Positions 51,104 through 59,490 are shown, counted from the first letter of the stretch. The stretch is DNA of 64,000 nucleotides from JBBRSD01 sp038245725 (GCA_038245725.1 JBBRSD010000005.1:1-64000); one strand, 5' to 3'. The notes: generated by a model from the letters alone, not told the origin. Numbers and translations are program-made.

Positions 51104-51184
51104 CGCCGGTCGGCGGCCGGCACCGCTGCCTCGGCATGGCGATTGCGTGTGAGCGCGCAGACTCTGTTCTGAAAGGGTGGGGTT

Positions 51185-51499
51185 GTGTTCGGAATCAGCA
51201 GTACCGAACTTCTCATAATCGCGGTCTTCGCCTTCATCGTCTTCGGGCCCGACAAGATTCCGGAGATCGCGCGCACCGTCAGCAAGGCGGTGGCCATGTT
51301 CAAGCGCACTCAAGAGGACATGGAGCGCACGATCAAGACCGAGATGTACAACATGGACCCCACCTCCGAGAACTCCATCTTCTCGGCGTTCGATGCGTCG
51401 AAGAGCGCGAGCGCCCCTGCCCAGACGCCCTCCAAGTCAACTCCGGACGTCTCTGGAATGAGCGGAGTCGTCGACGACGAAGAGGAGGACGAGGAGTAG
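51185..51499 (+). CDS. tatA: Twin-arginine translocase subunit TatA/TatB
   Basis: A 104-residue TatA-family protein: short N-terminal helix (STELLIIAVFAFIVF), the FGPDKIPEIARTVSKAVAMFK hinge and amphipathic helix, then a variable segment and a strongly acidic C-terminus (DDEEEDEE). It forms the export pore for folded proteins with TatC, encoded 14 bases downstream. Only one TatA/B-type protein is present here, as in minimal TatAC systems. GTG start with AAAGGGTGGGG upstream. Confidence 0.88.
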   Translation: MFGISSTELLIIAVFAFIVFGPDKIPEIARTVSKAVAMFKRTQEDMERTIKTEMYNMDPTSENSIFSAFDASKSASAPAQTPSKSTPDVSGMSGVVDDEEEDEE

Positions 51500-51513
51500 T
51501 TCCTCGCTGACGT

Positions 51514-52320
51514 ATGCCGATAACCCCGAAACGCATGCCCTTCTTCGACCACATCGCCGAGCTACGTAGGCGAATCGTGGTCATCGCGGTAACGATCCTC
51601 GTGCTTTCCATGGTGCTCTACACGTGGGGCTGGCAGATTTTCGATTTCGTCATGGCCCCCATCACGCCCCTGCTCCACGGCGTGAAGTGGCAGATATTCT
51701 CCCCGTGGGGCACGTTCGGTCTGAGATTCCAAGTGGCGTTTTATACCTCACTCGTTGTGGGCGCCCCCATCATCATCTGGCAGGTCATGTCGTTCTTCCT
51801 CCCGGCGCTCAGGGACAAGGAGCGACGCTACGTGATCCCGACGTTCGTTGCGGCCGTTACGTTGTTCGCCTTGGGCGTGACCTTTTGCTACACCGTGATC
51901 ATGAACGCCGGTTTCGCGTGGATCATCAGCCAGGCGGGGGCGTCAGTCGGGGTCACGCCGAACGCCCAGCTTTACTTCGAAGGCGTGATCCTTCTCCTCA
52001 TCGGCTTCGGTGTGGGGTTCCTCCTGCCGATCGTGGTCTTCTATCTCGTCATCTTCAACATCGTCCCCTACGCCAAGCTCAGGGCGCAGTGGCGCGTGGT
52101 CTACGTGGCCCTGATGTTCGTCGCCTCCGCAGCAACCCCCGACTGGTCGCCGTGGACGATGGGCGGCCTGTTCGTGGCGCTCGCGGTCCTCTACGAGGCC
52201 AGCATGCTTCTTGCGCGCGTCACGCTGCGCAAGCGCATCGCTGCGCAGAAGCGCAAAGAGATCGAGCTGTACGGCGAGGACGATGACGAAGTCGGCGTCG
52301 CGGTGGCCGAGTCGTCGTAA
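51514..52320 (+). CDS. tatC: Sec-independent translocase TatC
   Basis: A 268-residue membrane protein with six hydrophobic segments and the TatC N-terminal signature PFFDHIAELRRRI, then FSPWGTFGLRFQVAFYTSLVVGAPIIIWQVMSFFLPALRDKERRYV and ALMFVASAATPDWSPWTMGGL. It recognises the twin-arginine signal. The C-terminal tail is acidic. It is probably co-transcribed with tatA, and hypA follows 27 bases later; Tat export of hydrogenase precursors links the two functions. Confidence 0.93.
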   Translation: MPITPKRMPFFDHIAELRRRIVVIAVTILVLSMVLYTWGWQIFDFVMAPITPLLHGVKWQIFSPWGTFGLRFQVAFYTSLVVGAPIIIWQVMSFFLPALRDKERRYVIPTFVAAVTLFALGVTFCYTVIMNAGFAWIISQAGASVGVTPNAQLYFEGVILLLIGFGVGFLLPIVVFYLVIFNIVPYAKLRAQWRVVYVALMFVASAATPDWSPWTMGGLFVALAVLYEASMLLARVTLRKRIAAQKRKEIELYGEDDDEVGVAVAESS

Positions 52321-52347
52321 ACTCGCAAACAGAAGGCAGGGCACCTC

Positions 52348-52770
52348 GTGCACGAGATGGGCATCACGCAAAGTATCCTCTCGGCGTCGTTTGACGCTGC
52401 GAAAGACGCCGGCGCGACTCGGATCACGGAGATCCGCATCAGCGTTGGTGAGATGACTGAGACCGTCGACTTCGCGCTGCAGTTCGCGTTCGAAGCGCTC
52501 ACGCCGGACACGATGGCCGAGGGCGCGACGCTCGTGATCACGAAGGTCCCCGCGCGGTCTCGATGCCTCGAGTGCCACCTCGAGTACGCGCACGACCGGT
52601 ACCAGATGCTGTGCCCCACGTGCGGGAGTATGGCTGTGGAGCTTTTGCAGGGCCGCGAGTTGAAGATCGACAGCATCGAAGCCGACGACGGCGAGGACGA
52701 TACGGAAGACGGGGCGGCCAAGACCGGCGCCGAGACGCCCGACGACGATTCCGAAGCCACAAAGGAGTAG
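52348..52770 (+). CDS. hypA: Hydrogenase maturation nickel metallochaperone HypA
   Basis: A 140-residue HypA: MHEMGITQSIL carries the nickel-binding histidine/glutamate, and RCLECHLEYAHDRYQMLCPTCGS the four zinc cysteines. It is longer than typical HypA (~115 residues) because of an acidic C-terminal extension (ADDGEDDTEDGAAKTGAETP). GTG 52348 starts MHEMG. It delivers nickel to hydrogenase with HypB, whose gene is three bases downstream. Confidence 0.92.
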   Translation: MHEMGITQSILSASFDAAKDAGATRITEIRISVGEMTETVDFALQFAFEALTPDTMAEGATLVITKVPARSRCLECHLEYAHDRYQMLCPTCGSMAVELLQGRELKIDSIEADDGEDDTEDGAAKTGAETPDDDSEATKE

Positions 52771-52773
52771 CTA

Positions 52774-53466
52774 GTGGAGATCGATCTCTCGAAGCCGATT
52801 CTCGACCTGAACGAGCGCCTCGCCGAGCAGAACCGTGCGCTCCTCGACGAGCACGGCGTCTTCGTGCTCGACCTCATGGCGTCGCCTGGCGCCGGCAAGA
52901 CTTCGACGATCCTCGCGACGATCGGAGCGCTGCGCGACCGCTACCGCATCGCCGTCATCGAGGGCGACATCGCGAGTAAGGTCGACGCCGAGAAGGTCAA
53001 GGCGCACGGCATCCCCGCGGTCCAGATCAACACCGGGGGCGCGTGCCACCTCGAGAGCGACATGATCAAGCGCGCCATCGACGCTCTGCCGCTCGACGAG
53101 CTCGACCTCATCATCATCGAGAACGTGGGCAACCTCGTATGCCCCACAGACTTCTACCTCGGCGAGAACGCGAAGGTCATGATCCTCTCGGTACCTGAAG
53201 GTCACGACAAGCCGTACAAGTATCCGGGGATCTTCCAGATCTCAGAGGCGATCATTCTCAACAAGGTCGACACGATGCCGGTCTTCGACTTCAACGAAGA
53301 AGAGTTCACGGCGGAGGTGCACACGCTCAACCCCAAGGCGCCGATCTTCCGCATCGCGGCCACCAAGGGCGAAGGCGTCGCCGAGTGGGCCGAGTGGCTC
53401 GCCGCGCGCATCGAGGCCGCGAAGGTGGCCGTCGCCGAGAAGAAGGCCGCCGGAGCCGCCGAATGA
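52774..53466 (+). CDS. hypB: Hydrogenase maturation GTPase HypB
   Basis: A 230-residue SIMIBI GTPase: MASPGAGKTSTILATIGAL (P-loop), VIEGDIASKVDAEKVKAHGIPAVQINTGGACHLESDMI with metal ligands, IIENVGNLVCPTDFYLGE, and ILNKVDTMP for guanine recognition. No histidine-rich nickel store at the N-terminus. The C-terminal AEKKAAGAAE is unusual but short. It works with HypA; hypCDEF are not in this window. GTG 52774 has AAAGGAG upstream. Confidence 0.94.
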   Translation: MEIDLSKPILDLNERLAEQNRALLDEHGVFVLDLMASPGAGKTSTILATIGALRDRYRIAVIEGDIASKVDAEKVKAHGIPAVQINTGGACHLESDMIKRAIDALPLDELDLIIIENVGNLVCPTDFYLGENAKVMILSVPEGHDKPYKYPGIFQISEAIILNKVDTMPVFDFNEEEFTAEVHTLNPKAPIFRIAATKGEGVAEWAEWLAARIEAAKVAVAEKKAAGAAE

Positions 53467-54017
53467 TCGCCCGCGAGGAGGCGCTTGCGCTCGTCCGCGA
53501 GCGGATCCCGCAAGCCAACCTCGTCAACCACTGCGTCGCGACCGAGATCATCATGGCCGCGCTCGCTCAGCGCCTTGGCTGCTCTGACGCCGACGTCGAA
53601 CGCTGGGCTCTCGCCGGTCTGCTCCACGACCTCGACTACGCCGAGACCGCCGACGATCCCGCGCGACACGGACTCGTCTCGGCGGAGCTGCTCGCCGGTC
53701 TCGTCGACGACGAGATGATGCACGCGATCCTCGGCCACGCCGACAAGATCGAGCGCGAGTCGCTCATGGACCATGCGCTGTGGTGCGCGGACCCCACGAC
53801 CGGCTTCATCGTTGCGGCCGCGCTCGTGCGGCCCGACCGCGATCTGGACAACGTCGAGGTCAAGAGCCTGAAGAAGCGCTGGAAGGAAGGCGCGTTCGCG
53901 AAAGGTGCGTCGCGCGAGCAGATGGCCGGGTGTGCGCTGCTCGGCATCGAACGCGACGATTTCCTGGCGTTGGCGCTGGCCGCTATGAAGGCGCGCAAGA
54001 GCGAGATCGGGCTGTAG
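53463..54017 (+). CDS. HD-domain (HDIG) hydrolase-like protein
   Basis: A 184-residue protein with an HD-type phosphohydrolase core: VNHCVATEIIMAALAQRLG, WALAGLLHDLDYAETADDPARHGLVSAELL with the HD pair, HAILGHADKIERES and DHALWCADPTTGFIVAAALVRPD. Such proteins hydrolyse nucleotides or phosphate esters; the substrate is unknown. ATG 53463 overlaps the hypB stop by four bases, so it is translationally coupled to the hydrogenase maturation genes, though no link in function is established. Confidence 0.85.
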   Translation: MIAREEALALVRERIPQANLVNHCVATEIIMAALAQRLGCSDADVERWALAGLLHDLDYAETADDPARHGLVSAELLAGLVDDEMMHAILGHADKIERESLMDHALWCADPTTGFIVAAALVRPDRDLDNVEVKSLKKRWKEGAFAKGASREQMAGCALLGIERDDFLALALAAMKARKSEIGL

Positions 54018-54148
54018 TCCGGGCTCGGTGCTCGCGGGGCGAGAGCTCGAGTCCGCGACGGCGCTGCCGGCTTCGGTTTGGCCCTCGGTTCGCTTCCGTT
54101 CAGGTCCTGGTTAGCTCCCGCGTACACAATATGGTTGACGCACCTGTG

Positions 54149-54154
54149 TATACT
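54149..54154 (+). promoter_or_regulatory. -10 element TATACT before topA
   Basis: TATACT lies 38 bases before GTG 54193. TTGACG at 54135-54140 is only eight bases upstream and too close to be its -35. An imperfect inverted repeat (GTACACA / TGTGTATAC) surrounds it. Confidence 0.35.
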
Positions 54155-54192
54155 CGGCTGCAAAACGCTCCGGCGTCGGGAAGGACGCGTAC

Positions 54193-54978
54193 GTGAAGCT
54201 GATCGTCACCGAGAAGAACATCGCCGCTAAGAAGCTGGCTGAGATCCTTGCCGTGGGCAAGCCTACGACTGACAAGGTCTACAACACGCCTGTCTACAAG
54301 TTCCGCCGTGACGGTGAGGACTGGATATCGATCGGGCTCAAGGGCCACATCCTCGGCGTGGACTTCCCGCTGCAGCTCGTGCACAGCGCCGCGGCGAAGG
54401 GTTCGGGGGCATGGAAGGCGGTTTGGGACGACGAGCGCGAGACGCCGGCGCCCATCCCCGCTACCCTTCCAACGCCCGAGACCGGTTTCGCCGAAGGCCC
54501 ATGGAAGAAGAAGAAGCCGTTTACCGCCGACGGCGTCGACCTGAAGACGTGGAAGCTCGCCTCGCTGCCGTACCTTGTATGGGCACCGATCGGCAAGACC
54601 CCCACCGAGAAGGAGCTCATCCGCTCGCTCAAGAGCGTGGCCAAGAAGGCCGAACTCATCGTGATCGCGACCGACTTCGACCGCGAGGGAGAGCTTATCG
54701 GCAGCGATGCCGCGGGGCTCGTTCGCGGCGTCAACGAGAAAGCTCCCATCCGGCGTGCGCGGTTCTCGGCGATCACGAAGGACGAGGTCGAGCGTGCGTT
54801 TGCAGAGCTCGTCAACGTCGACGAGTGCCTCGCGCAGGCGGGGGAGTCGCGCCAGGACATCGACCTCGTGTGGGGCGCGGTGCTCACTCGCTACCTGACG
54901 ATGGCAAAGTACTCGGGCTTCGGCAACGTGAAGTCCGCCGGGCGCGTGCAGACGCCCACGCTCGCACTCATCGTCTAG
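54193..54978 (+). CDS. topA: Archaeal-type DNA topoisomerase IA, N-terminal part, ended by an in-frame TAG
   Basis: This is the first 261 codons of topA: MKLIVTEKNIAAKKLAEIL opens the Toprim domain, and ATDFDREGELIGSDAAGL (about residues 159-176) holds its acidic metal ligands. SRQDIDLVWGAVLTRYLTM and SAGRVQTPTLALIV lead into the gate domain. The TAG at 54976-54978 then interrupts the frame; the same frame continues with RELEREAFVPEHYW, exactly as an uninterrupted protein would. A single G-to-T change from GAG (Glu) explains the stop. The N-terminal sequence resembles archaeal rather than E. coli-type topoisomerase I. GTG 54193 has GGGAAGGA upstream. Confidence 0.85.
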   Translation: MKLIVTEKNIAAKKLAEILAVGKPTTDKVYNTPVYKFRRDGEDWISIGLKGHILGVDFPLQLVHSAAAKGSGAWKAVWDDERETPAPIPATLPTPETGFAEGPWKKKKPFTADGVDLKTWKLASLPYLVWAPIGKTPTEKELIRSLKSVAKKAELIVIATDFDREGELIGSDAAGLVRGVNEKAPIRRARFSAITKDEVERAFAELVNVDECLAQAGESRQDIDLVWGAVLTRYLTMAKYSGFGNVKSAGRVQTPTLALIV

Positions 54979-56787
54979 CGCGAGCTCGAGCGCGAGGCGT
55001 TCGTGCCCGAGCACTACTGGACGGTGAAGGGCGCGTTCGCCGCGGCGGGCGCCGAGTTCTCGGCGGGCCATGCCACCGACCGCTTCAAGGCCGAGGCCGA
55101 GGCGAAGCGCGTCATGGACGCGATCGCGGACGCGAAGAACGGCACCGTCACGGCCGTCGAGAAGAAGCAGCGTAAGGTCGCGCCGCCCACGCCGTTCAAC
55201 ACCACGGCGCTCCAGGCCGCGGCCGCGTCCGAGGGCATCACACCGGCGCGCACGATGCGCATCGCCGAGTCGCTCTACATGGACGGCCTCATCAGCTATC
55301 CCCGCGTCGACAACACCGTCTACCCGCCCTCGCTCGACCTCAAGGGCATCCTCTCCGAACTCTCCGACGTGCCGGTCTACCGCGAACAGGTGCAGTCGAT
55401 CCTGCGCTCGCCGCTGCACCCGACGCGCGGCGCCAAGGAGACGACCGACCACCCGCCCATCACGCCCACCGCAGCCGCGGACCCCGACAAGCTGAGGCCG
55501 GAAGAGTGGAAGCTTTACAACCTCATATCGCGCCGCTTCCTCGCCACGCTGTCGGACTCGGCGATCATCGAGGGCACGAAGGTCTCGATCGACGTGGCCG
55601 GCGAACCGTTCGTCGCCAAGGGCGACGTGCTCGCCTCGGCGGGATTCCGCGCGATCTACCCGTATGGCCTGAAGAAGGACGAGCAGCTGCCCGTGCTCTC
55701 CGAAGGCGCGATCCTCGACTTCCTCGGAGCGGACCTCGCTGCCAAGCAGACGGAGCCGCCCGCCCGCTACAGCCAGGGCAAGCTCATCCAGGAGATGGAG
55801 AAGCGCGGGCTGGGCACGAAGGCCACACGTCACGCCATCATCGAGCGCCTGCTCGAGGTGCGCTACGCGGCCAACGAGCCGCTCGAGCCCACGTGTCTGG
55901 GGCGCGCGGTCATCGAAGCGCTCACGCAGCACGCGCCGCGCATCACGACGCCGGACATGACGAGCGACCTCGAGGCCGAGATGGACAACATCGCCAACGG
56001 TCGCACTGACCGCACGACGGTGGTCGACCACTCGCGCGATATCCTGGCGCACGTCATGACCGAGCTCATCGCGAAAGCCGCCGACGTGGGCGAAGCGCTC
56101 AAGGCCGCCGGCGCCGATGACGCGAAGGTGGGCCAGTGCCCGAAGTCCGGACACGACCTGCTCATCAAGTCCTCGCCGAAGACCAAGGGCCAGTTCGTCG
56201 GCTGCTCGGGATGGCCCGAGTGCGACGTGACCTACCCGCTGCCGCAGGGAAAGATCGAGCCGGTCGACGAGGCGTGTCCCGTCTGTGGTACGCCGCAGGT
56301 CCGCGTCATCCAATTCCGATCCAAGCCGCGGGTGATCTGCCTCGATCCCGCCTGCAAGACCAACTACGAGCCGGAGATCAGCATCGGTACCTGCAAGACG
56401 TGCGCCGAGGCCGGCCGCGCAGGTGACCTCACGGTGCGCCGCTCAGCCCGCACGCTCAAGCGCTTCGTGCGCTGCACCAACTACGACGAGTGCGGCGTGA
56501 GCTATCCGCTGCCGCAGCGCGGCGACATCACCGCGACTGGCGAGCGCTGCGATACGTGCGATGCGCCGATGATCGTCGTGAACTCCGGGCGGGGCCCGTG
56601 GCGCATCTGCGTGGACCCCAACTGCCCCGCGAAAGCCGAAGCCGAGAAGAAGAAGGCCGAAGCCGCCGAGAAGAAGGCCGCCGGCTCAAAGACCGTCGCG
56701 AAGAAGCCGGCTGCGCGCAAGGCCGCGCCGAAGAAGCGCACCACGGCCGCGAAGAAGCCCGCCGCTAAGAAGCCGGCCGCAGAGTAG
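54979..56787 (+). CDS. topA: Archaeal-type DNA topoisomerase IA, C-terminal part after the in-frame TAG
   Basis: The same frame continues for 602 codons and contains the rest of the enzyme. The catalytic tyrosine is in LYMDGLISYPRVDNTVYPP (Tyr369 counted from 54193). RGLGTKATRHAIIERL and PTCLGRAVIEAL complete the core. Then follow zinc-finger-like cysteine clusters (CPKSGHDLL ... CSGWPEC, ACPVCG ... CLDPACK, TCKTCAEAG, RCTNYDEC, RCDTCDAP ... CVDPNC) and a long Lys/Ala tail. The first in-frame start is GTG 55003 with GCGAGG before it, so reinitiation is conceivable. Toprim and catalytic tyrosine end up on separate pieces unless the stop is read through or is an error. Confidence 0.85.
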   Translation, partial: RELEREAFVPEHYWTVKGAFAAAGAEFSAGHATDRFKAEAEAKRVMDAIADAKNGTVTAVEKKQRKVAPPTPFNTTALQAAAASEGITPARTMRIAESLYMDGLISYPRVDNTVYPPSLDLKGILSELSDVPVYREQVQSILRSPLHPTRGAKETTDHPPITPTAAADPDKLRPEEWKLYNLISRRFLATLSDSAIIEGTKVSIDVAGEPFVAKGDVLASAGFRAIYPYGLKKDEQLPVLSEGAILDFLGADLAAKQTEPPARYSQGKLIQEMEKRGLGTKATRHAIIERLLEVRYAANEPLEPTCLGRAVIEALTQHAPRITTPDMTSDLEAEMDNIANGRTDRTTVVDHSRDILAHVMTELIAKAADVGEALKAAGADDAKVGQCPKSGHDLLIKSSPKTKGQFVGCSGWPECDVTYPLPQGKIEPVDEACPVCGTPQVRVIQFRSKPRVICLDPACKTNYEPEISIGTCKTCAEAGRAGDLTVRRSARTLKRFVRCTNYDECGVSYPLPQRGDITATGERCDTCDAPMIVVNSGRGPWRICVDPNCPAKAEAEKKKAEAAEKKAAGSKTVAKKPAARKAAPKKRTTAAKKPAAKKPAAE

Positions 56788-56888
56788 CCCTGCTGCCTCG
56801 CGCCGAGCACGGGCGGGCGATGCGTGAGCGCGCCAGCTCGCGGGCAAGAACTGCGTGCAGCCCGCGTTCGCCTCGGTGGGGAGCTTCA

Positions 56889-57590
56889 ATGAGAATCGCC
56901 GCGATCCAGCACCGCCTACGCGAGAGTGCCGAGGCCGACGCCCAGGCGCTCGCGACAGCGGGCGTGGCCGCGGCTGAAGGCGGCGCCGAGCTCATCGTCT
57001 TCCCGTCGGTGCCGTCTCTCCAGCTCGACAGCGGTGCGGGGCACCTGCTGCTTTCCGCGCTCCTTCGCGACGTTCCCGCGTTTTGCGTGGTGCCCGGCAT
57101 CGACCCGGAGTCGAGAGGCGTCGCTGTCATCGCGCAACTGCCTGAGCCGTTCTCCTCGTCCGAAGCCGCCTCGGTGGCGAGCGTGATCGTGGGCGACGCG
57201 TGCATGGACGGCGCCACGCTCGCCGAGGTCGCGTCGCACAACCCGTCGCTGGCGGTGCTCTCTCCCAGAAGCGAGAACGACCTGCAGGCCGAGGCGATGC
57301 TCGAGTTCGCGATCGCGCTCTCGGACTCGCTCGCCGGACTCGTGGTCATCGCGGAGTGCTCCGGCGCCGAGCCGCTCGACGTCGGCCACGGCGGCAGCGC
57401 GATCATCCTGCTCGGCGATGTGGTCGCCGAGGCGCTCTCCGACGATGACGTTCTCTTCGCAGAGGTGCCGCTTCCGCTGCCTGTGCCGCACCCGCGCGAG
57501 GCGCTCCCGCAGGTCCCGCCGCTGCTCGTGCAGCGCTTCGAACACCATGCCGGGCGCGTCGCTATCGTGCACGGCCCGGACATCTCCTAA
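56889..57590 (+). CDS. Nitrilase-superfamily-like protein, probably lacking the catalytic cysteine
   Basis: A 233-residue protein resembling carbon-nitrogen hydrolases: MRIAAIQHRLRESAEADAQALATAGVAAAEGGAELIVFPSVPSL opens like a nitrilase with the glutamate-like position, and AEAMLEFAIALSDSLAGLVVIAECSG plus GGSAIILLGDVVAEA correspond to the later strands. The region where the catalytic cysteine usually follows the lysine reads NPSLAVLSPRSEND, without cysteine. It may be a non-catalytic relative. ATG 56889 has GGGGAG five bases upstream. It lies between topA and mdh with no obvious link. Confidence 0.55.
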   Translation: MRIAAIQHRLRESAEADAQALATAGVAAAEGGAELIVFPSVPSLQLDSGAGHLLLSALLRDVPAFCVVPGIDPESRGVAVIAQLPEPFSSSEAASVASVIVGDACMDGATLAEVASHNPSLAVLSPRSENDLQAEAMLEFAIALSDSLAGLVVIAECSGAEPLDVGHGGSAIILLGDVVAEALSDDDVLFAEVPLPLPVPHPREALPQVPPLLVQRFEHHAGRVAIVHGPDIS

Positions 57591-57628
57591 GCACTCGCGC
57601 GCGCCCAGAGCTGGTCGCTGCGCCATGC

Positions 57629-57634
57629 TAGAAT
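57629..57634 (+). promoter_or_regulatory. -10 element TAGAAT before mdh
   Basis: TAGAAT lies 70 bases before GTG 57705. A good -35 is not evident. It is probably the promoter of the mdh-fumarate hydratase-tmk-holB series. Confidence 0.4.
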
Positions 57635-57704
57635 CTGCGGTGACTCGCACGCGGCGCAGCGCTCGCTGGCGCCGCTGTTCACCGGATCAAAGGAGACTTC
57701 ACGC

Positions 57705-58640
57705 GTGGGCTATCCCAAGGTCACGGTCGTCGGTGCCGGCCAGGTCGGCGCCACCGCAGCACAGCTGATGCTCCTGAAAGACATCGCGAACGTCGTCATG
57801 ATCGACGTCGCAGAGGGCCTGCCGCAGGGCAAGGCGCTCGACATGATGCACATGCGCTCGGTGGAGCGCTTCGGCCCCACCGTCACGGGCACGAACGACT
57901 ACGCTGACACCGCCGCCTCCGACGTTGTCGTGGTCACGGCCGGCCTGCCTCGCAAGCCGGGCATGACCCGCGACGATCTGCTCGCCGCCAACAAGGCGAT
58001 CGTCGAAAGCGTCATCTCGCAGGTGGTCGCCGCTTCCCCCGAGGCGATCGTCATCTGCGTCACCAACCCGCTCGACGTCATGACCTACCTCGCGAAGAAC
58101 GTGAGCGGCCTGCCCACGAGCCGCATCTTCGGCATGGGAGGTGTGCTCGACTCGGCACGTTTCGCCTTCGCCATCGCCGAGAAGACCGGCGCGGCCATCA
58201 CCGACGTCGACGCGCTCGCCATGGGCGCTCACGGCGACGCGATGGTCCCCATGCCCGGCCACTCAACGGTGGCCGGCACGCCGCTAACAGAGCTGCTCGC
58301 CGCCGACGAGGTCGAGGCGCTCGTCCAGCGCACGATCTTCGGCGGTGCCGAGGTCGTCGCGCTGCTCAAGACCGGCTCGGCGTTCTACGCCCCGGCGGCA
58401 AGCGTCGTCTCGATGGTGCGCGCGGTCCTCGGCGACACCGGCGAGACGCTTCCCACGTGCGCGTACCTCTCAGGCGAGTACGGCATCAGCGACGTCTACA
58501 TGAGCGTTCCGGCACGGCTGGGTCGCGCGGGCGTGCTCGAGGTCGTCGAGCTGCCGCTTACCGAGGGCGAGCTCGCCGCGCTCCAGCTGTCCGCGTCCAC
58601 CGTCGCCGAGGCGGTCGACTCGCTCGGCCTGCGGCGGTAG
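57705..58640 (+). CDS. mdh: Malate dehydrogenase
   Basis: A 311-residue LDH-like malate dehydrogenase: KVTVVGAGQVGATAAQLMLLKD (NAD loop), VVVVTAGLPRKPGMTRDDLLAANKAIV with the malate-specific arginines, VTNPLDVMTYL, GMGGVLDSARF and the catalytic histidine in MGAHGDAMVPMPG. It interconverts malate and oxaloacetate with NAD. GTG 57705 has AAAGGAG upstream. Next come the genes for fumarate hydratase, so a reductive or complete C4 branch of the TCA cycle is encoded together. Confidence 0.95.
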   Translation: MGYPKVTVVGAGQVGATAAQLMLLKDIANVVMIDVAEGLPQGKALDMMHMRSVERFGPTVTGTNDYADTAASDVVVVTAGLPRKPGMTRDDLLAANKAIVESVISQVVAASPEAIVICVTNPLDVMTYLAKNVSGLPTSRIFGMGGVLDSARFAFAIAEKTGAAITDVDALAMGAHGDAMVPMPGHSTVAGTPLTELLAADEVEALVQRTIFGGAEVVALLKTGSAFYAPAASVVSMVRAVLGDTGETLPTCAYLSGEYGISDVYMSVPARLGRAGVLEVVELPLTEGELAALQLSASTVAEAVDSLGLRR

Positions 58641-58641
58641 C

Positions 58642-59490
58642 GTGCTCTCCTCACTTCAGATCGCCGACGCCGTCCGCGCCGCCATCCCACAGGCCGCGGC
58701 AACGCTTCGCCCTGACGCACTCGCAGCGCTTCGAGCCGCCGCCGAGGACGAGCGCTCGCCCCGCGGCAAAGCCGTGCTCGCGCAGCTGCTCGACAACGCC
58801 TGCCTCGCGCAGCGCGACACGGTGCCGCTGTGCCAGGACACCGGCACCGTCTGGGTGCGCATCGAGCTCGGTGCCGACGAGTGCGTGAGCGGCGATCTGC
58901 AAGCGGCGATCGACGCCGCCGTCGCCGAGGCGTACCGCGACGCGCATCTGCGCATGAGCGTCGTGCGCGACGCGCTGCTCGACCGCTCCAACACGGGTGA
59001 CAACACTCCCGCCTTCGTCGACATCGCGCCGGGCGCCCGGCCGGGCTTGGGCGCGACCGTACATGTCATGCTCAAGGGCGGGGGAAGCGACAACGCGAGC
59101 CGCATCGAGATGCTGCCGCCGAGTGCGGGCATCGAAGGCGTGAAGCGCATCGTGCTCGAGACCATCGAGATGAAGGCGACCGGCGCCTGTCCGCCGCTGC
59201 TCGTGGGCGTGGGCGTGGGCGCGACGTTTGACAAGGTGGGCGTCCTTGCGAAGAAGGCACTGCTGCGCGAGATCGGCTCGGTGCCGTCTGACCCGCGACT
59301 CGCCGCCTTCGAGGCCCAGCTGCTGGCCGCGATCAACGCGACCGGCATCGGGCCGGGTGGCCTCGGAGGCGACACGACCGCGCTTGCGGTGCACGTCGCA
59401 ACGGCTCCCTGCCACATCGCCGCTCTGCCGGTGGCAGTGAACCTGGGCTGCTCGGCGGTTCGCTCGGCGAGCGTGGAGGTTGCCGGGTGA
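58642..59490 (+). CDS. Fumarate hydratase, alpha subunit (class I, Fe-S)
   Basis: A 282-residue class I fumarate hydratase alpha subunit: DNACLAQRDTVPLCQDTGTVWVRIELG, GDNTPAFVDIAPGARPGLGATVHVMLKGGGSDNASRIEMLPPSAG, ETIEMKATGACPPLLVGVGVGATFDKVGVLAKKALLREIGS, and GPGGLGGDTTALAVHVATAPCHIAALPVAVNLGC. The conserved cysteines bind the 4Fe-4S cluster. The family also includes L(+)-tartrate dehydratase, but the neighbouring mdh favours fumarate. The beta subunit is encoded further downstream, past an MFS gene. Confidence 0.9.
   Translation: MLSSLQIADAVRAAIPQAAATLRPDALAALRAAAEDERSPRGKAVLAQLLDNACLAQRDTVPLCQDTGTVWVRIELGADECVSGDLQAAIDAAVAEAYRDAHLRMSVVRDALLDRSNTGDNTPAFVDIAPGARPGLGATVHVMLKGGGSDNASRIEMLPPSAGIEGVKRIVLETIEMKATGACPPLLVGVGVGATFDKVGVLAKKALLREIGSVPSDPRLAAFEAQLLAAINATGIGPGGLGGDTTALAVHVATAPCHIAALPVAVNLGCSAVRSASVEVAG

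Noticed and set aside
54135..54154. TTGACG and TATACT as a -35/-10 promoter pair for topA
   Set aside because: They are only eight bases apart, too close for a sigma-70 promoter.
54976..54978. Pyrrolysine or general amber recoding as the explanation for the topA TAG
   Set aside because: TAG ends many other genes in this window at proper positions, and no pyl gene is seen; a local event is more likely, so recoding was not claimed.
54100..56313. A 737-codon minus-strand open frame across topA
   Set aside because: Antisense shadow of topA caused by codon bias; its sequence has no recognisable motif.
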